Assembly (NCBI GenBank): GCA_021464245.1
Contig: JADCRB010000039.1
Span: 743,618-807,617 of the forward strand
Direction: 5' to 3'
From: Carallia brachiata
Lineage: Eukaryota > Streptophyta > Magnoliopsida > Malpighiales > Rhizophoraceae
Length of the DNA stretch: 64,000 nt
Below are positions 49,425 to 63,683 of this stretch, piece after piece (the stretch's first letter is position 1; every line of letters starts with the position of its first letter). Position numbers and translations under genes: made by a program. The notes beneath the pieces were generated by a model that was not told where the DNA came from, did no database searches, and saw only the letters and a list, made by a program, of their open reading frames with translations.

Positions 49425-51338
49425 TTGTCTGCAGAAAGATTTGAAGCTGAGTGTGGTGAATTGGGGATTGTTTATGCTTTACTTGGTAAGGTGGTACAAG
49501 CTGTCCATGTTGAAAACGACTCCAAATGTGTTCCAGAAGTGCAACAATTGCTCCAGGAATTTGCAGAATTGGTTAGTGACGAGTTACCTCAGGGTTTGCC
49601 ACCTATGAGAAGTATTCAACATGCCATTGATTTGGTTCCGGGAGCATCTTTACCAAATCAACCAGCATATAGGATGCCACCTATGCAACGAGCAGAGATG
49701 CAAAGGCAAGTGGAGGAGTTGATTGCCAAAGGCCTAATACAAGAAAGCAAAAGTCCATGCGCTTGCCCAGCTTTACTTGTCCCAAAAAAGGATGGTTCTT
49801 GGAGGATGTGTGTTGATAGTCGTGTCATCAACAAAATCACAATCAAGTATCGTTTTCCTATTCCACGATTTGAGGACATGCTTGATCAATTGGCTGGTTC
49901 TACGATATTCTCCAAAATTGATTTGAGGAGTGGTTATCATCAAATCAGGCTGAGAGCTGGTGATGAGTGGAAAACAGCTTTCAAGACACCAGATGGACTC
50001 TATGAATGGCTAGTAATGCCATTTGGACTTTCTAATGCACCGAGCACATTTATGCGAGTGATGACGGAGGTACTGAAACCATTCCTAAAATCCTTTGTTG
50101 TTGTTTATTTTGACGATATTTTGATATATAGCAGCACAAAGGAAGAACATCTAACTCACTTACGACAAGTTTTTGAAGTTCTTCATAAAGAACAGCTTTA
50201 TGTCAACTTGAAGAAGTGCATCTTTTTGCGCTCTAAGGTTGTGTTCCTTGGCTTTATTGTCTCTGGAGAGGGATTGAAGCCAGATCCTGAGAAAGTCCGT
50301 GCAATCAAAGAGTGGCCAGCACCAAAATCCATTAAAGAAGTTCGAAGTTTTCATGGACTGGCCTCGTTTTACCGAAGATTTGTGAGGAACTTCAGCTCTA
50401 TTCTAAGTCCGATCACTGAATGCTTGAAGAAAGATGGATTTGAGTGGTCAAATTCAGCTCACAGGGCTTTTGAAAGGGTGAAAAGTTCTTTGACAAAAGC
50501 TCCTGTTTTGGCGTTACCATATTTTGACAAGTTGTTTCTTATTGAATGTGATGCATCTCATGTGGGAATTGGGGCTGTTCTAAATCAAGAAGGAAGGCCG
50601 GTGGAGTTCTTTAGTGAGAAGTTGTCTAATGCTCGGAGACGTTATTCTACTTATGACTTGGAGTTCTATGCTTTGGTGAGAGCTATTCATCACTGGGAGC
50701 ATTATTTGGCTTATCGAGAGTTTGTTGTTTACTCTGATCATCAAGCCTTGAGACATTTGAATTCCAAGAAGAAGCTCAATGGCCGGCATGCAAAGTGGAG
50801 TGCTTTTCTTGATGCATTTAATTTTTCTGTGAAGTACAAATCTGGAGAGACTAATGTTGTCGCTGATGCATTGAGTAGGCGCTCTTTACTACTCACTGTG
50901 ATGCACACGCAAGTTACTGGTTTTGAAGAACTGAAAAATCAGTACATTCATGACCCATATTTCAGCCAAGTGTTGACTGAATTATCGGAGGCAACAGACT
51001 CTAGAAGTTTTCCCTATCGGCTACATGATGGTTATCTCTTCAAAGGGAATCAGTTGTGCATTCCTGAGGGGTCTTTGCGTGAGCAAATTTTGAGAGAACT
51101 TCATGGTTGTGGACTTGGAGGACATTTTGGTAGAGACAAAACTATGGCAATGGTGACAGATCGATACTTTTGGCCAAAATTGTACAAGGATGTTGATAGG
51201 TTTGTCAAGAGATGTCCTGCATGTCAGTTTGGCAAGGGGTTCACAAAACACAGGTCTATACACTCCTTTACCCGAACCCGAAGCTCCATGGCTTCATTTG
51301 AGTATGGATTTTGTGTTAGGACTTCCAAAAACAACTAA
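49425..51338 (+). pseudogene. Chromovirus RT, RNase H, integrase N-terminus
   Basis: 637-codon open frame. RT: LIQESKSPCACPALLVPKKD, FSKIDLRSGYHQIRL, MPFGLSNAPSTFMR and YFDD in VVVYFDDILIYSS (about residue 230). RNase H: IECDASHVGIGAVLNQ, then YSDHQALRHL and VADALSRR. The integrase zinc finger follows (LGGHFGRDKT ... CPACQ). Catalytic residues of RT and RNase H are intact. The frame leaves the integrase at about 51230, where a shift occurs, and ends with about 30 non-homologous residues. Confidence 0.93.
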
Positions 51339-52389
51339 GGGATACGACTCTATCTTTGTTGTGGTAGATCGTTTCTCTAAGATGGTGCATTTTATTCCTT
51401 GTTCTAAGACTGCAGATGCCACTCATATTGCTGATTTGTTCTTTAGGGAAGTGGTAAGGTTACATGGAATTCCCACCACTATTGTTTCAGATAGAGATGT
51501 CAAATTTGTGGGTCACTTTTGGAGGACTTTGTGGAAAAAATTGGGGACTCAATTGAAATATTCTAGCACTTGTCATCCACAAACGGACGGCCAAACAGAA
51601 GCTGTGAATAGAAGCTTGGGTAATATGTTAAGATGCTTGGTAAGAAGTAATGTGAAGACTTGGGATACTGTGATACCACAAGCTGAATTTGCATATAACA
51701 ATTCAGTGAACCGGTCCATTAAGAAGACTCCATTTGAAGCTGCTTATGGATTGAAGCCACAGCATGTGCTTGATCTAGTGCCATTACCGCATGAAGCTAG
51801 AGTAAGCGATGATGGGGAGGCGTTTGCTGAGCGTATTCGCCAAGTTCATGAAGAAGTGAAGGTTGCCTTAAAAGAAAGCAATGCAACTTATTCTACTGCT
51901 GCTAACCAGCATCGCAGAGTTATGAAATTTGAAGAAGGTGACTTAGTACTTGTTCACTTAAGGCGAGAAAGATTTCCTAAAGGCACTTATCATAAGCTGA
52001 AATCGAGGAAGTTTGGGCCGTGTAAGGTGTTGAAGAAGATTGGTTCTAATGCTTACTTGATAGAGCTGCCACTTGACTTGCAAATTAGTCCAATTTTCAA
52101 TGTTTCAGATTTGTATTCTTATGAAGGATTTAATGGAGAAGTGGCTGCACTTGAAGAACAAGTTCGCCAATGGCCAAAGGTTCAACCGGAGGTCATTGAA
52201 GAGGTGTTAGATGTCAAGGAAGTGAAGTCACGAAGGGGCAATCAGTATAGGAGATTTTTGATCAAGTGGTTGGGAAAGTCAACTAGTGAGAGTACTTGGA
52301 TAGCTGGAGAAGAGTTGAAGAAAATTGATCCTGAGATCTATGATGAAGCCCTCAAGATTTTCACACCGGAGGCGAATTTTTCCACCTGA
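51190..52389 (+). pseudogene. Chromovirus integrase core and chromodomain
   Basis: 399-codon frame overlapping the previous one. The homologous part starts near 51240: integrase DDE residues in LSMDFVLGLP, VSDRDVKF and HPQTDGQTEAVNR, then the GPY/F-like GPCKVLKKIGSNAYLIELP. A C-terminal chromodomain (YRRFLIKWLGKSTSESTWI, about residues 345-365) would direct integration to marked chromatin. All domains look complete; only the upstream shift disables this part. Confidence 0.93.
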
Positions 52390-52395
52390 GGAGAA

Positions 52396-52726
52396 TGACG
52401 CAGGAGCGTCCTTGTTGCTGTCCTTTTAGCTGTTATTTTATTTTTATTCCTATTTAGTTTTACTTAATATGTCACATGATTATTTAATTAGATGGATGGT
52501 TAGGATTAATTAAGGTTTTATTAAATCAATGGTTGAGATTTATTCTAGTTAGGACTCTAGTATAAATAATGTAGCTACTAGACAGTTTATTCAGTTTTCA
52601 ATAATATTTTTTCAGAAACAACGTTTCTTAGAGTTTTGTGGTTTTCTGTAAACCCTAACCCTAATTATTTTGTTCCGCTTCAATTTTATACCCAAAACTT
52701 AGCTTAAACTTAACTTCTCTACACCA
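52396..52726 (+). repeat. 3' LTR of chromovirus
   Basis: 331 bp, TGACGCAGG...ACACCA, differing from the 5' LTR at six positions plus one base of length. TATAAATA is at 52561 and the telo-box-like aaaccctaaccctaa at about 52650. Confidence 0.9.
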
Positions 52727-52904
52727 TAATATCTCACCCTTTCACTCGAAAAGGTCATTAACTTCAAAAATTAAAAGCACTTGCTCTAGTGGTCGCGATC
52801 TACGAGCGTCACAGTATTTCTATTTGTTTGTCTATGTTATAGCATAATTGTCTATAAGTCATTTACTACTTTCTTTTATTTATAAAAGAAAGAAAATAAT
52901 TTGA

Positions 52905-53440
52905 CTTATGAAAAGACTTTGAATAGTCACTTATAAAAAAAAACATGACTCTTTTTGAAAGAACACGTCTTTTCCCTACAAATGATTATATTTCTTTCCA
53001 TGAAAGGTCGCGTCTCTTTTTATGAAGAGTCACATCTTTTTGTATGAAAGGTCGCATCTCTTCCTATAAAAGTTCGCGTCCCTTTCTACCAATGGTCATA
53101 TCTTTTCCTATCAAAAGTCATGTCTCTTCATTTGAAAGGTCTCATCTCTTCTCTTGAAGAGTAACGTATTTTTTTCTTTGAAGAGTCACGTCTTTTCTCA
53201 TGAAAAATCACGTCGCTTTTTATGAGAGGTTTCATCTCTTCCCATAAAGAGTCGCGTCTCTTCCCACTAATGGTCATATCTTTTCTTACGAAAAGTAATG
53301 TCTCTTCTTTTGAAAAATCTCATATCTTCTCCTGAAGAGTAACGTCTTTTCTGTTAAAGAATCACGTCTCTTCTCATGAAAAATTGCGTCTTTTCCTATC
53401 AATAGTCATGACTCTTTTCACGAAAAGTGCACTTTTCTAA
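52905..53440 (-). repeat. 22-bp minisatellite with higher-order repeat
   Basis: About 22 diverged copies of a 21-24 bp unit, plus-strand consensus near tgaaaagtcacgtctcttct. Variants recur in a fixed order: the unit with aatggtcata is at 53091 and again at 53269, followed both times by units ending in catgtc/aatgtc, tctcat, gtaacgt and cacgtc. This gives a second period of about 178 bp (8 units). A third, shorter round starts at 53401. It lies in the interior of the old LTR element and has no open frame. Confidence 0.85.
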
Positions 53441-54789
53441 ATTTTAATTTGATGTCTCTTGGAGTTATAATTCTAGGGACTTCATCTTTGATATATTTCA
53501 TGCATTTTGTAAATTTTGAAAGGAAACAATATTTCCTTATAACCAGCATGTCCACAGATAAAAATTACCAAAATTAAATGTCATGAATATATTATATTAA
53601 CTACCAGATAGACCAACGCAAATAAATATCATGCAGGCTAATATAAATAATTACCGTGCATGCAAGGCTAACTAGATACAGAACAATCAATTTAGAAATG
53701 CATGTCTAAAAGATTGGTTTAGTCACAAAAAGACACTTTTACTACATCCTAAAGGACACTTCTATTCTGTGTCCCGTGACCATATTGATCAACAAGATGA
53801 TTGGTTTTAGCGCTCACCATGGCATTTATAAACATTTTTGCCACCAACCACCATGACATTTATAAAGTCCACCGTTAAAACTCATCAGTTCCAGCAATTT
53901 ATTTTGCTTGTTTTATACACAACCCTCACTGGTTATGATTGATTTCGAAAGGTCACGTGCATGAATGCATGTAGGCAGACTATTATTTACATATATGTGT
54001 GCGCAGACCAAAAACAAAAGTCAAGTAAATTAAATAGTCATGATCTTTATATAACTTTCACCACGCAAAACGATCATATATGTATATTCCTGAGCATGTA
54101 ACCATACACAGATACAAAACCTCAATGCAATTTATTATCCATGCACATTATTATCATTTTATATTATTTATTTGTTTCTCTTTATTTTTCAAGTGATAAA
54201 ATAACAATTTCACTGTCACCATCCCTTCTTGAATAAGTCAAGTCATTGCAGTATTTCCTTTAAACGTAAATAATTCATGCACCTGTATAACTGAATTTTA
54301 CTAATATCAAACCTTTTAAAAACTTTTGGTGCCGATGTCTGTTAAAAGACTAACGGTCCATGTATAATGCCCATTTCGTTTAAACCCCCCTTGTTTTTTT
54401 TTTATTTTAATTTTCAATTTTCACAAAAGGTCACGCCGGCAGGTCATTTACCAAACAATGATAATTTCTTTTAAAGACTTAAAGGCATGTATGTACGTAA
54501 ACTCATACATGAATGTGCCATGTGTCCCTTTTATTTATAAACATACATGTAATGTGACAAACACAGTAACCAACGTAGTACCACAATGATATAATTTCAT
54601 GTTGAATATGTTTATGCCCCGTGACCAACACAACAACACGATGTTTTCACATAGTTCAACAGAACACTTAACTTGCTAGGAATTTATGATTTTCACACAA
54701 TTGAGAGGAACAAACCTTAATTGACAAAGTTGGAAGTCAATCTTTTCAAACGATCCAATCACGAATTAAATTAAATTTTGCTTTAAAAT

Positions 54790-55224
54790 TGTTGAAACAG
54801 AAAAGAGGGAGAGATTGGAAATGGGAGAATTGCTTCAAGTCGTGTAACAAATGCCACTTTCCTTAAAGCAAAATTCACCTTCGCTAAATTGTAATAGAGG
54901 TATAATGCGAACTTTTTCACAGGATAAAATGAAGCACATTCGATTGCAGGTTGTAATACTGAAATCGAGCCCTCGAGAAGTTACTGTAATATTCAAAATT
55001 ACTCAAAAAAATGTATGAATTTTTTTATCTTCTCTATATCTATGTAAATGGTCAATTCACATATTTATAGGGAGAATAATAAGGTAGTCATTTAATTAAA
55101 AATTACGTCTTTTGGATCCAATGGATACGACTATTCAATGTGTCATTTCATCAATAAACACATATCCATAACTCCTAAATTAATTAAAGAACACGACTTT
55201 TTTATTTTGAAAATTTTCTCAACA
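54790..55224 (-). repeat. LTR of old element (5' copy on minus strand)
   Basis: 435 bp, TGTTGAAACAG...TCTCAACA, partner of 45982-46415. A clear tRNA primer site is not seen next to it on the minus strand. Confidence 0.85.
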
Positions 55225-57189
55225 GCACCAAGCAGGTCCGCATGGATGGATAGAACTGGCATCCCCAAAAAATGGAGTTGACGTTCTCGTATACTAGGCT
55301 TGACAGGCAATCTTTCTTTACTAGAAAGCGAGATATTTGCACAAAAAAATAAAAAAATGTTACGACATAGCCAACAATATTAATAGCACATGACATCTGT
55401 ATCAATGGATGTAAAAGAAACAATTGTCTGTTTTCTAATAAATTTCATGCTTTATGTAAATAGTTCATTACATGCTTGAAATATAAGAGTAAAAAAAAGA
55501 ACTTATTTCAGTCTAATTTCAGTCATAATATTTTTATTTTTCCACGTATGCCATATTTTTGGCTGTTAATGTCAATTTTGATGACAATATTTTCTGCCGC
55601 AACGATTGTTGGCGAAACTTCTGCCACTACTAGCCTAATAAAATTGGTATATAACTATTGGTGTGGAACCAAAATATATTACATTATTATGGTCTAAGAA
55701 TATGATGATGTTTCAAATGTTGAAGCTGCTCTGATGGTGGTTCAAATGCTGGCCTCATGCTGCAGGTTTTTGTTGTTTTTTTTTTTTTTAATTATTTTTT
55801 CGGTTGCTGCTATGCCTGGGAAATGTATAGTTCTGTGTCGAAGTGTATTTTGCTTGATTAAAATTTAGGCAGTCTGAGTTATGACTATCGCAATTTCTTT
55901 TTTTTTTTTTTTTTTTCTCTTCTGGCCATATATAATATAGGCAAGTGAGTGCAGTTAGGCAGCTTCCTTGCTTGCATGTGTAATATGCTTCTGTACGAAG
56001 TTTTTGAAAGGTTTATGAAATCATATATGGTTATGTTCAAAAAAAATCCCAGAATTTGTTCTTGATATGGTTGGCTTATTTGTTAATAAATATATTTTTT
56101 TTCTATCAAAAGGTAACAAGTGTGGATAGGGTCTATTTGTACTTACAATACAATTGCTTTCCAGTGAAGACATACGATGGAGCCAAAGCTGCACGTTTTT
56201 TTTGTTCAAATAAGAATTTAGTGGTAAGAAGAGTGTTCTCATCTCAGAATTAAGGAGTATTTATAGATTATTAAAAACTTATAATAAGACTTACGTATCA
56301 CCTATTTATAAAGAACTTTAACAATTATTAATAAAATTTAAACTCAATATAGAGTATATAAAAATCCAACTCTTAACCGTTGAATCCACCTTTACAAACA
56401 AACTGTAGCTTTGGAGTAGGGGTATTTACCAAATTCTCTTATCTACTCAATCTGACTGATTAAATCAAAATTAAATCAAAATCCTCAAAATGATTGATAA
56501 CAAATTAAATATGGTTTATAATATTTGTGAACTACATTTGACGTCTTGATTACAATTCTAAGAGTTCAAAAACTATCAAAATCTAACCGAACTGCCTTGT
56601 GATACTAAAGCTTACAAGTACATTTTATGGAGGCATAAATTACAAAAAGAAAAAAAAAAAAAAATCCAACTATGCCCCACATTCACCACGCTCTCCCACT
56701 CAACACACTAAATATAGACACATTGTTTATATATTCTTTTCTTATCATATTTTTAATCACTTATCATTTATCTCTTTTTGAAAATTACATCCTCATTTTC
56801 GATACCTGAAAAATAGTACAGGCAGTTTTATTTATCTAATAAGTCAACAATATAAAAGACTAAATTATAATTTTAGTCAAAATAAGTATGATTCAAACTG
56901 GTAAAAAATCAATTTGGTATTCACCAATGGTAGTTCGATTGTATCACTCTTATATTGATTTGGTTGCAATTTAGTATTCACCAATCATAGTTTGATGCCT
57001 CACTTTTGTATTGGTTTAGTTGTAGTTTTAAAATTTTCAAACTACCCACTAATAATTTGATTTTCATATATGGATCAAACAAATTCAAACCAATCTATAG
57101 AGGAGTTCTGCCCTTTTTTTTTTTTTTATGCACAATTGAGGAGAAAAAGGAAGAGATCAATTAAAAACGAAAGAAGACAGTCTCATAAT
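55225..57189. other. Intergenic DNA without recognised genes
   Basis: AT-rich, with poly-T runs at 55780, 55898-55916 and 57115-57127. Short open frames (for example 55476-55697) have no recognisable domain. Nothing definite was found. Confidence 0.6.
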
Positions 57190-57480
57190 TGTCACCATTA
57201 AGAAACAATTGTAGCCGAGAGGTAGATGGTCTAATAAAACCTAGCCATCAACAATACAGATACTCATTTTAATAAGGAAGTCTGCACAAGAATTGTCCTG
57301 TCCCGCCGTAATACATGATGCATTTGAACCTGCCAAACCCGCATGCAGAGATGTTGAATATCTGCCACAAGGACCGAAAGAGGATGAGAATCAACAATGT
57401 GTTTCGAAATCAGAGCAAGTGCCTCCAACAAATCAGTCTCTAGGACAACCAGACGATGACAAAAATTAGAGCAATTCCAC
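57190..57480 (-). pseudogene. RNase H-like (LINE-type RVT_3) remnant
   Basis: Minus-strand translation gives HRLVVLETDLLEALALIS, then a conserved-looking VLVADIQHLCMRVWQVQMHHVLRR. This is the core of the plant RNase H domain (E.D...A..LI, later DI..L......V...HV.R). The final NxxAD.LA motif is broken. No reverse transcriptase is adjacent. It is the second such fragment in the window and lies on the other strand from the one at 31650. Confidence 0.5.
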
Positions 57481-58257
57481 CTCTTACGTACATGGAAAAT
57501 AGGCTAATACACATTCCTGTTAAATGGCTGCAAAGTCACCCTTTAAATTGCAATTCTTAACTACCTGCTAAGTGAAGCCGCAATCGCGCACCAGTAGTAA
57601 CGAAGACAGAGAGTAAGGACACTCTCTTAGCAACTGCTATGAACTTTCTTACATGGGAATCTCTCTATCTCTGTCTGACAAGAGCGTCTAAGTTACTACT
57701 CTTCCGGCTAGCTTCTGTCATTGTTTGGAAAGTACATCACTTGCTCTTTGTTTCCAACGTTCTCATTTCTCTTGGAAGGAAAGCAAAGGGATCATCTGCA
57801 AGCATGTTCTCTGTGTCCTTCAGCACAGAAAATGTATCAAGTAAGCAAACATCAAGCAAGCTTCTTCTTCTTCTTCTCTCACTAATTTTGCATTTGTGCA
57901 ATCACGGCATTTGTTTGTTAACCTTCCAATAACATCTTAAAACCCAAAGCAAAACCGTGTCTAATCAATTTCTTTTTTTTCCCAGATATCAAGTTTCATA
58001 AAGGCTTCCCTTTTGTTTTCTTTAATTCTTTCTCCATCGTTTATTTTGCAGTTTGGTCGGTCAACATAGATTCTGTTTTTTGTTTTTATCCATGATCTGT
58101 TTGTTCTTCCCTTTCGCCATTTACTTCGCTTCACAAGAGTTCCTTACATTGTCCGTATAGGTAAAATACGCTCCTAAGTGTTCAGGCGGAGCTGGACCTG
58201 GCGCAACAAATCTATTTTTCTTGCGAAAAGTTTTAAGAGATTGTGCACCAGAAGCAG
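57481..58257 (+). other. Leader region of the coiled-coil locus
   Basis: An open frame at 57639-57932 and a donor-like aagtaagc at 57839 could be an upstream exon of the locus below, but the phases do not join to the next frame. A promoter cannot be pointed out. The rest is T-rich, intron-like sequence. Confidence 0.3.
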
Positions 58258-59533
58258 ATGGAAATTGCCATACTTGATTTACAGATTCAATTTTCCCAAA
58301 AGAATAATTTCGAGAGTTCTGCAAGCTCCAGTAAGCGTAGAGCTATTGATGGACTGAGATTAGTGAGTGAATTTTCAAAGAAGTTTATGAGTGCAGAAGC
58401 AATGGAAGAAGAGGAAAGAAGATTGCAGAAAGGAATGGGTAAAAGGCTACTGACGGATTCAAAAGCATCAAGTTCCAATAAGGCAGAGAAAACGTCACTG
58501 ATGAATACTTCAAAAACTAAGGTGTGCAGGAACCCTCATAAATGCAAAGAAGTTTCCCAAGCCAATGAGGTCGAACAGATATGTCAAAGATTAAGGTTCT
58601 TGAACAACAAACGAATATCATGAAGCAAGAATTCTACGAGCACATTGAAGAAAGAAGGAAACTGGTGCACGAGATACATCGGCAGTTTCAGACAATAAGG
58701 AAATGCCTACAACTTAGGAATCAAATGGAAGGGGGGAGAACTTGGGATGCATGTTTTCTTCTCGGCCACAATGACAAGGTACATAGTATATATAAGCACA
58801 TCACTGCGATTGGCAAGCTCTCTTGTCCAAACATTAGAGACTTCTCGCGCATTGATACAAATATTCTCTGCAATTGCACGGCCTAAGAATAGGCTGTGCC
58901 TGCTAAAATATCATGCGCATTAATACTGTAGAGAAACAGTTACACTTGGAGCTGTCACGGTAGAAAATGATAAAAGAGAATGACTAAAGCAAAGTATAGC
59001 AGTAACGGTGGTTTTAAAAAAAGTTTTAGTGGCAAAATCAGTTGCTTTGTGAAAATAAAAATAAACTGCATATATCCATATTTTCTCAACCACATAATGT
59101 AGGCCCCTCGTGTACTGGGAATGGCCCCTTGTAGTGTTTGACTAGACTATCTTTGGGGAGCATGTTGCAAGACAAAAATCTTATTCTGCTTTCTCAAAGC
59201 CATGTTGTTTACTTTACAGGAAAAACTGATGCTGAAATCATAAGATTCTAACCAACGTATAATGTTCTCATTAACACTGGATAAAACGAAGGCTTTTGAA
59301 AAAATCAAAATTTTGTCCTTTTGAAGGGTTTATCTTTCTCAAAAGAAGAAATTACTGACATCCTAAATGATTGTGATTATCTTATCCAACAGGAAGAAGG
59401 GCTAAGGTCAGGCCTATCAGAAGTTCTTCACCCAAATCCAAGTCCACGAATTGTCAACAGAGATCAGAGAACCGACATTTTGGCATTACTGGAAGCTGTT
59501 GATGCTATAATCCTGCATTCTCAAAATGGATGA
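58258..59533 (+). pseudogene. Unrecognised coiled-coil protein locus, frameshifted
   Basis: I do not recognise this gene. A first frame (ATG 58258 to about 58590) reads basic, Ser/Lys-rich protein with charged helix (SAEAMEEEERRLQKGMGKRL). A second frame (from 58581) continues as coiled coil (KVLEQQTNIMKQEFYEHIEE, later RKLVHEIHRQFQTI). A one-base shift at about 58590 separates them. A donor at 58778 (aatgacaag/gtacat) joins in phase to an acceptor at 59326 (ttttgaag/ggttta), giving a last exon 59327-59533 (GLSFSKEEITDILNDCDYLI ... LLEAVDAIILHSQNG). The consistent splice phase argues that it was a real gene. Because of the shift I call it a probable pseudogene, though a sequence error is possible. 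Confidence 0.45.
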
Positions 59534-60023
59534 TGAGAACTTTTAACCTATATTGTCTGTATATTTTAAACTTTCATGGCAGGATCTTTGACCACATTCA
59601 TGTTCTCTTACCTTATGTTATTCCTTGTCATTACCAAGGCAGCAAATGCAAATGTAATCCCTTTGTTAAAATAGATCACATCCAGAAAACATTTTTCCCA
59701 ACAATTAATTATTGAGCTAACTGTCAACACTTATTAACCCTGCAATGATAAAAAAATTATATTTACTCCAATAAATTAGTTTCCTTGGATTTTAAATGTT
59801 TAGCTATCTATGCTGGCCTATGCATAGTGCATAGTATGTTTCTCACAATAATGCTTGTGTCCAAGTTGCCTTGGAGCTATCTCACCAAGAAAAAATTATA
59901 CCACAATAAGTTATTCACAACTCCACTACTCAGAAGATAGGTCAAAACAAGGAAGGATTTATCACTTACAAACTAAGAAGAGTAAGGCATAGAAATGTGC
60001 ACAACATACTAACCACGAGCGTA
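59534..60023. other. Intergenic spacer
   Basis: Non-coding DNA between the convergent coiled-coil locus (+) and the helicase pseudogene (-). It presumably contains both 3' ends; no clear poly(A) signal can be assigned. Confidence 0.5.
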
Positions 60024-62861
<2,838 letters not shown>

Positions 62862-63179
62862 GCCCTATAACTTTCCCATAAATTCAAATCCACGACCTTC
62901 AACAAAACCCTAAAAAGTAGAATAAAATTTGTAACATAATAAGAAATTGACCCCGAAAAAAAAAAAACAGAGAGAGGTAGCGAAACAAAATTCCAAGAGC
63001 AATTAATCCATTTGACTCAAGAAAAATTTGGGGTTTTGGAATACAAATCTGTAAAAGTCTGCAAAGGAAACTGTTATGCAAAGAGGGATCGAGATTCGAG
63101 ACTCGAAGATAAACGGACCGAACTGTGAGCGCCAATTTGTCCGACCCCATTTGCTCGTTAGTTGGACTACAAAACATTA
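62862..63179. other. Upstream flank of helicase pseudogene
   Basis: Probably the former 5' UTR and promoter of the helicase copy. No TATA box is convincing. It ends at the target duplication of the MITE. Confidence 0.4.
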
Positions 63180-63673
63180 GGGAAATTTATTTTATAAATC
63201 ATAAATTTTTATAATTTTTTATATAAAAGTTTTAAATTTTTTTAAAATTTTATTTGAGTGCTAAATTGATTTATTTTATACTAAATTAGTTTATTTGTTA
63301 ACAAAAAGTAATCAATCTATTAAAAAAATAATTTTGACCTTACAAAAATTATTAAAAAAAATGTTAAATATACTAATTGAAATTTTTTTTCATCAAAAAA
63401 ATATGTATTTTACATATTTAATTCGTATATTTATTGATTAAAAAATTATTTTATGTACATATTTTTGATAAAAAAATATTTAATTAATTTATTTGACTTT
63501 TTTAATAATTTTTATTAATTTAAATATATTTTATTAATGGATTGATCACTTTTCGTAAATAAAGTGACTGATTTGGTAAAAAAATCAAGGTTTAGGACTC
63601 AAATGAAATGTCAAAAAGATTTATGACTTATATGAAAAAAATACAAAAGTTTAGGATCAAAAAATATATATCC
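63180..63673. mobile_element. Foldback MITE, same family (copy 2)
   Basis: 494 bp starting gggaaatt and ending atatatccc, with long inverted arms (agtaatcaatctatta at the left, taatggattgatcact at the right). It shares with copy 1 at 44246 the subterminal run gttttaaatttttttaaaat and the ends. Flanks are caaaacatta (63170-63179) and caaagcatca (63674-63683), a 10-bp target duplication with 2 mismatches. It lies about 320 bp upstream of the helicase pseudogene start. Confidence 0.78.
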
Positions 63674-63683
63674 CCAAAGCATC

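Larger units (their letters stand above)
47307..52726 (+). mobile_element. Ty3/gypsy chromovirus, near-complete, nested
   Basis: 5420 bp: 5' LTR 47307-47638, primer site for initiator tRNA-Met (tggtatcagagc, 47643-47654), gag, pol ending in a chromodomain, purine tract (gaggagaa) and 3' LTR 52396-52726. Perfect 5-bp target duplications (taata) flank it at 47302-47306 and 52727-52731. The LTRs differ by 6 substitutions and one 1-bp indel (about 2%), so it inserted recently into the old LTR element. Short LTRs with a terminal chromodomain suggest the Reina or a related chromovirus clade. Several stops and frameshifts disable it. Confidence 0.93.
45982..55224 (-). mobile_element. Old non-coding LTR element (LARD-like), interrupted
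   Basis: LTRs lie at 45982-46415 and 54790-55224. Without the nested chromovirus the interior is about 2.9 kb and has no retroviral domain in any frame, so it is a large derivative that must have used proteins of another element. Orientation is minus: on that strand the LTR has a TATA box (cctataaatatgtg) and a purine tract (aaaatggcgggggat) directly precedes the LTR copy at 46415. By eye the LTRs differ at about 53 of 434 positions (about 12%), so the element is old. The flanking duplication is not clear (gggcc and gcacc). Confidence 0.75.
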
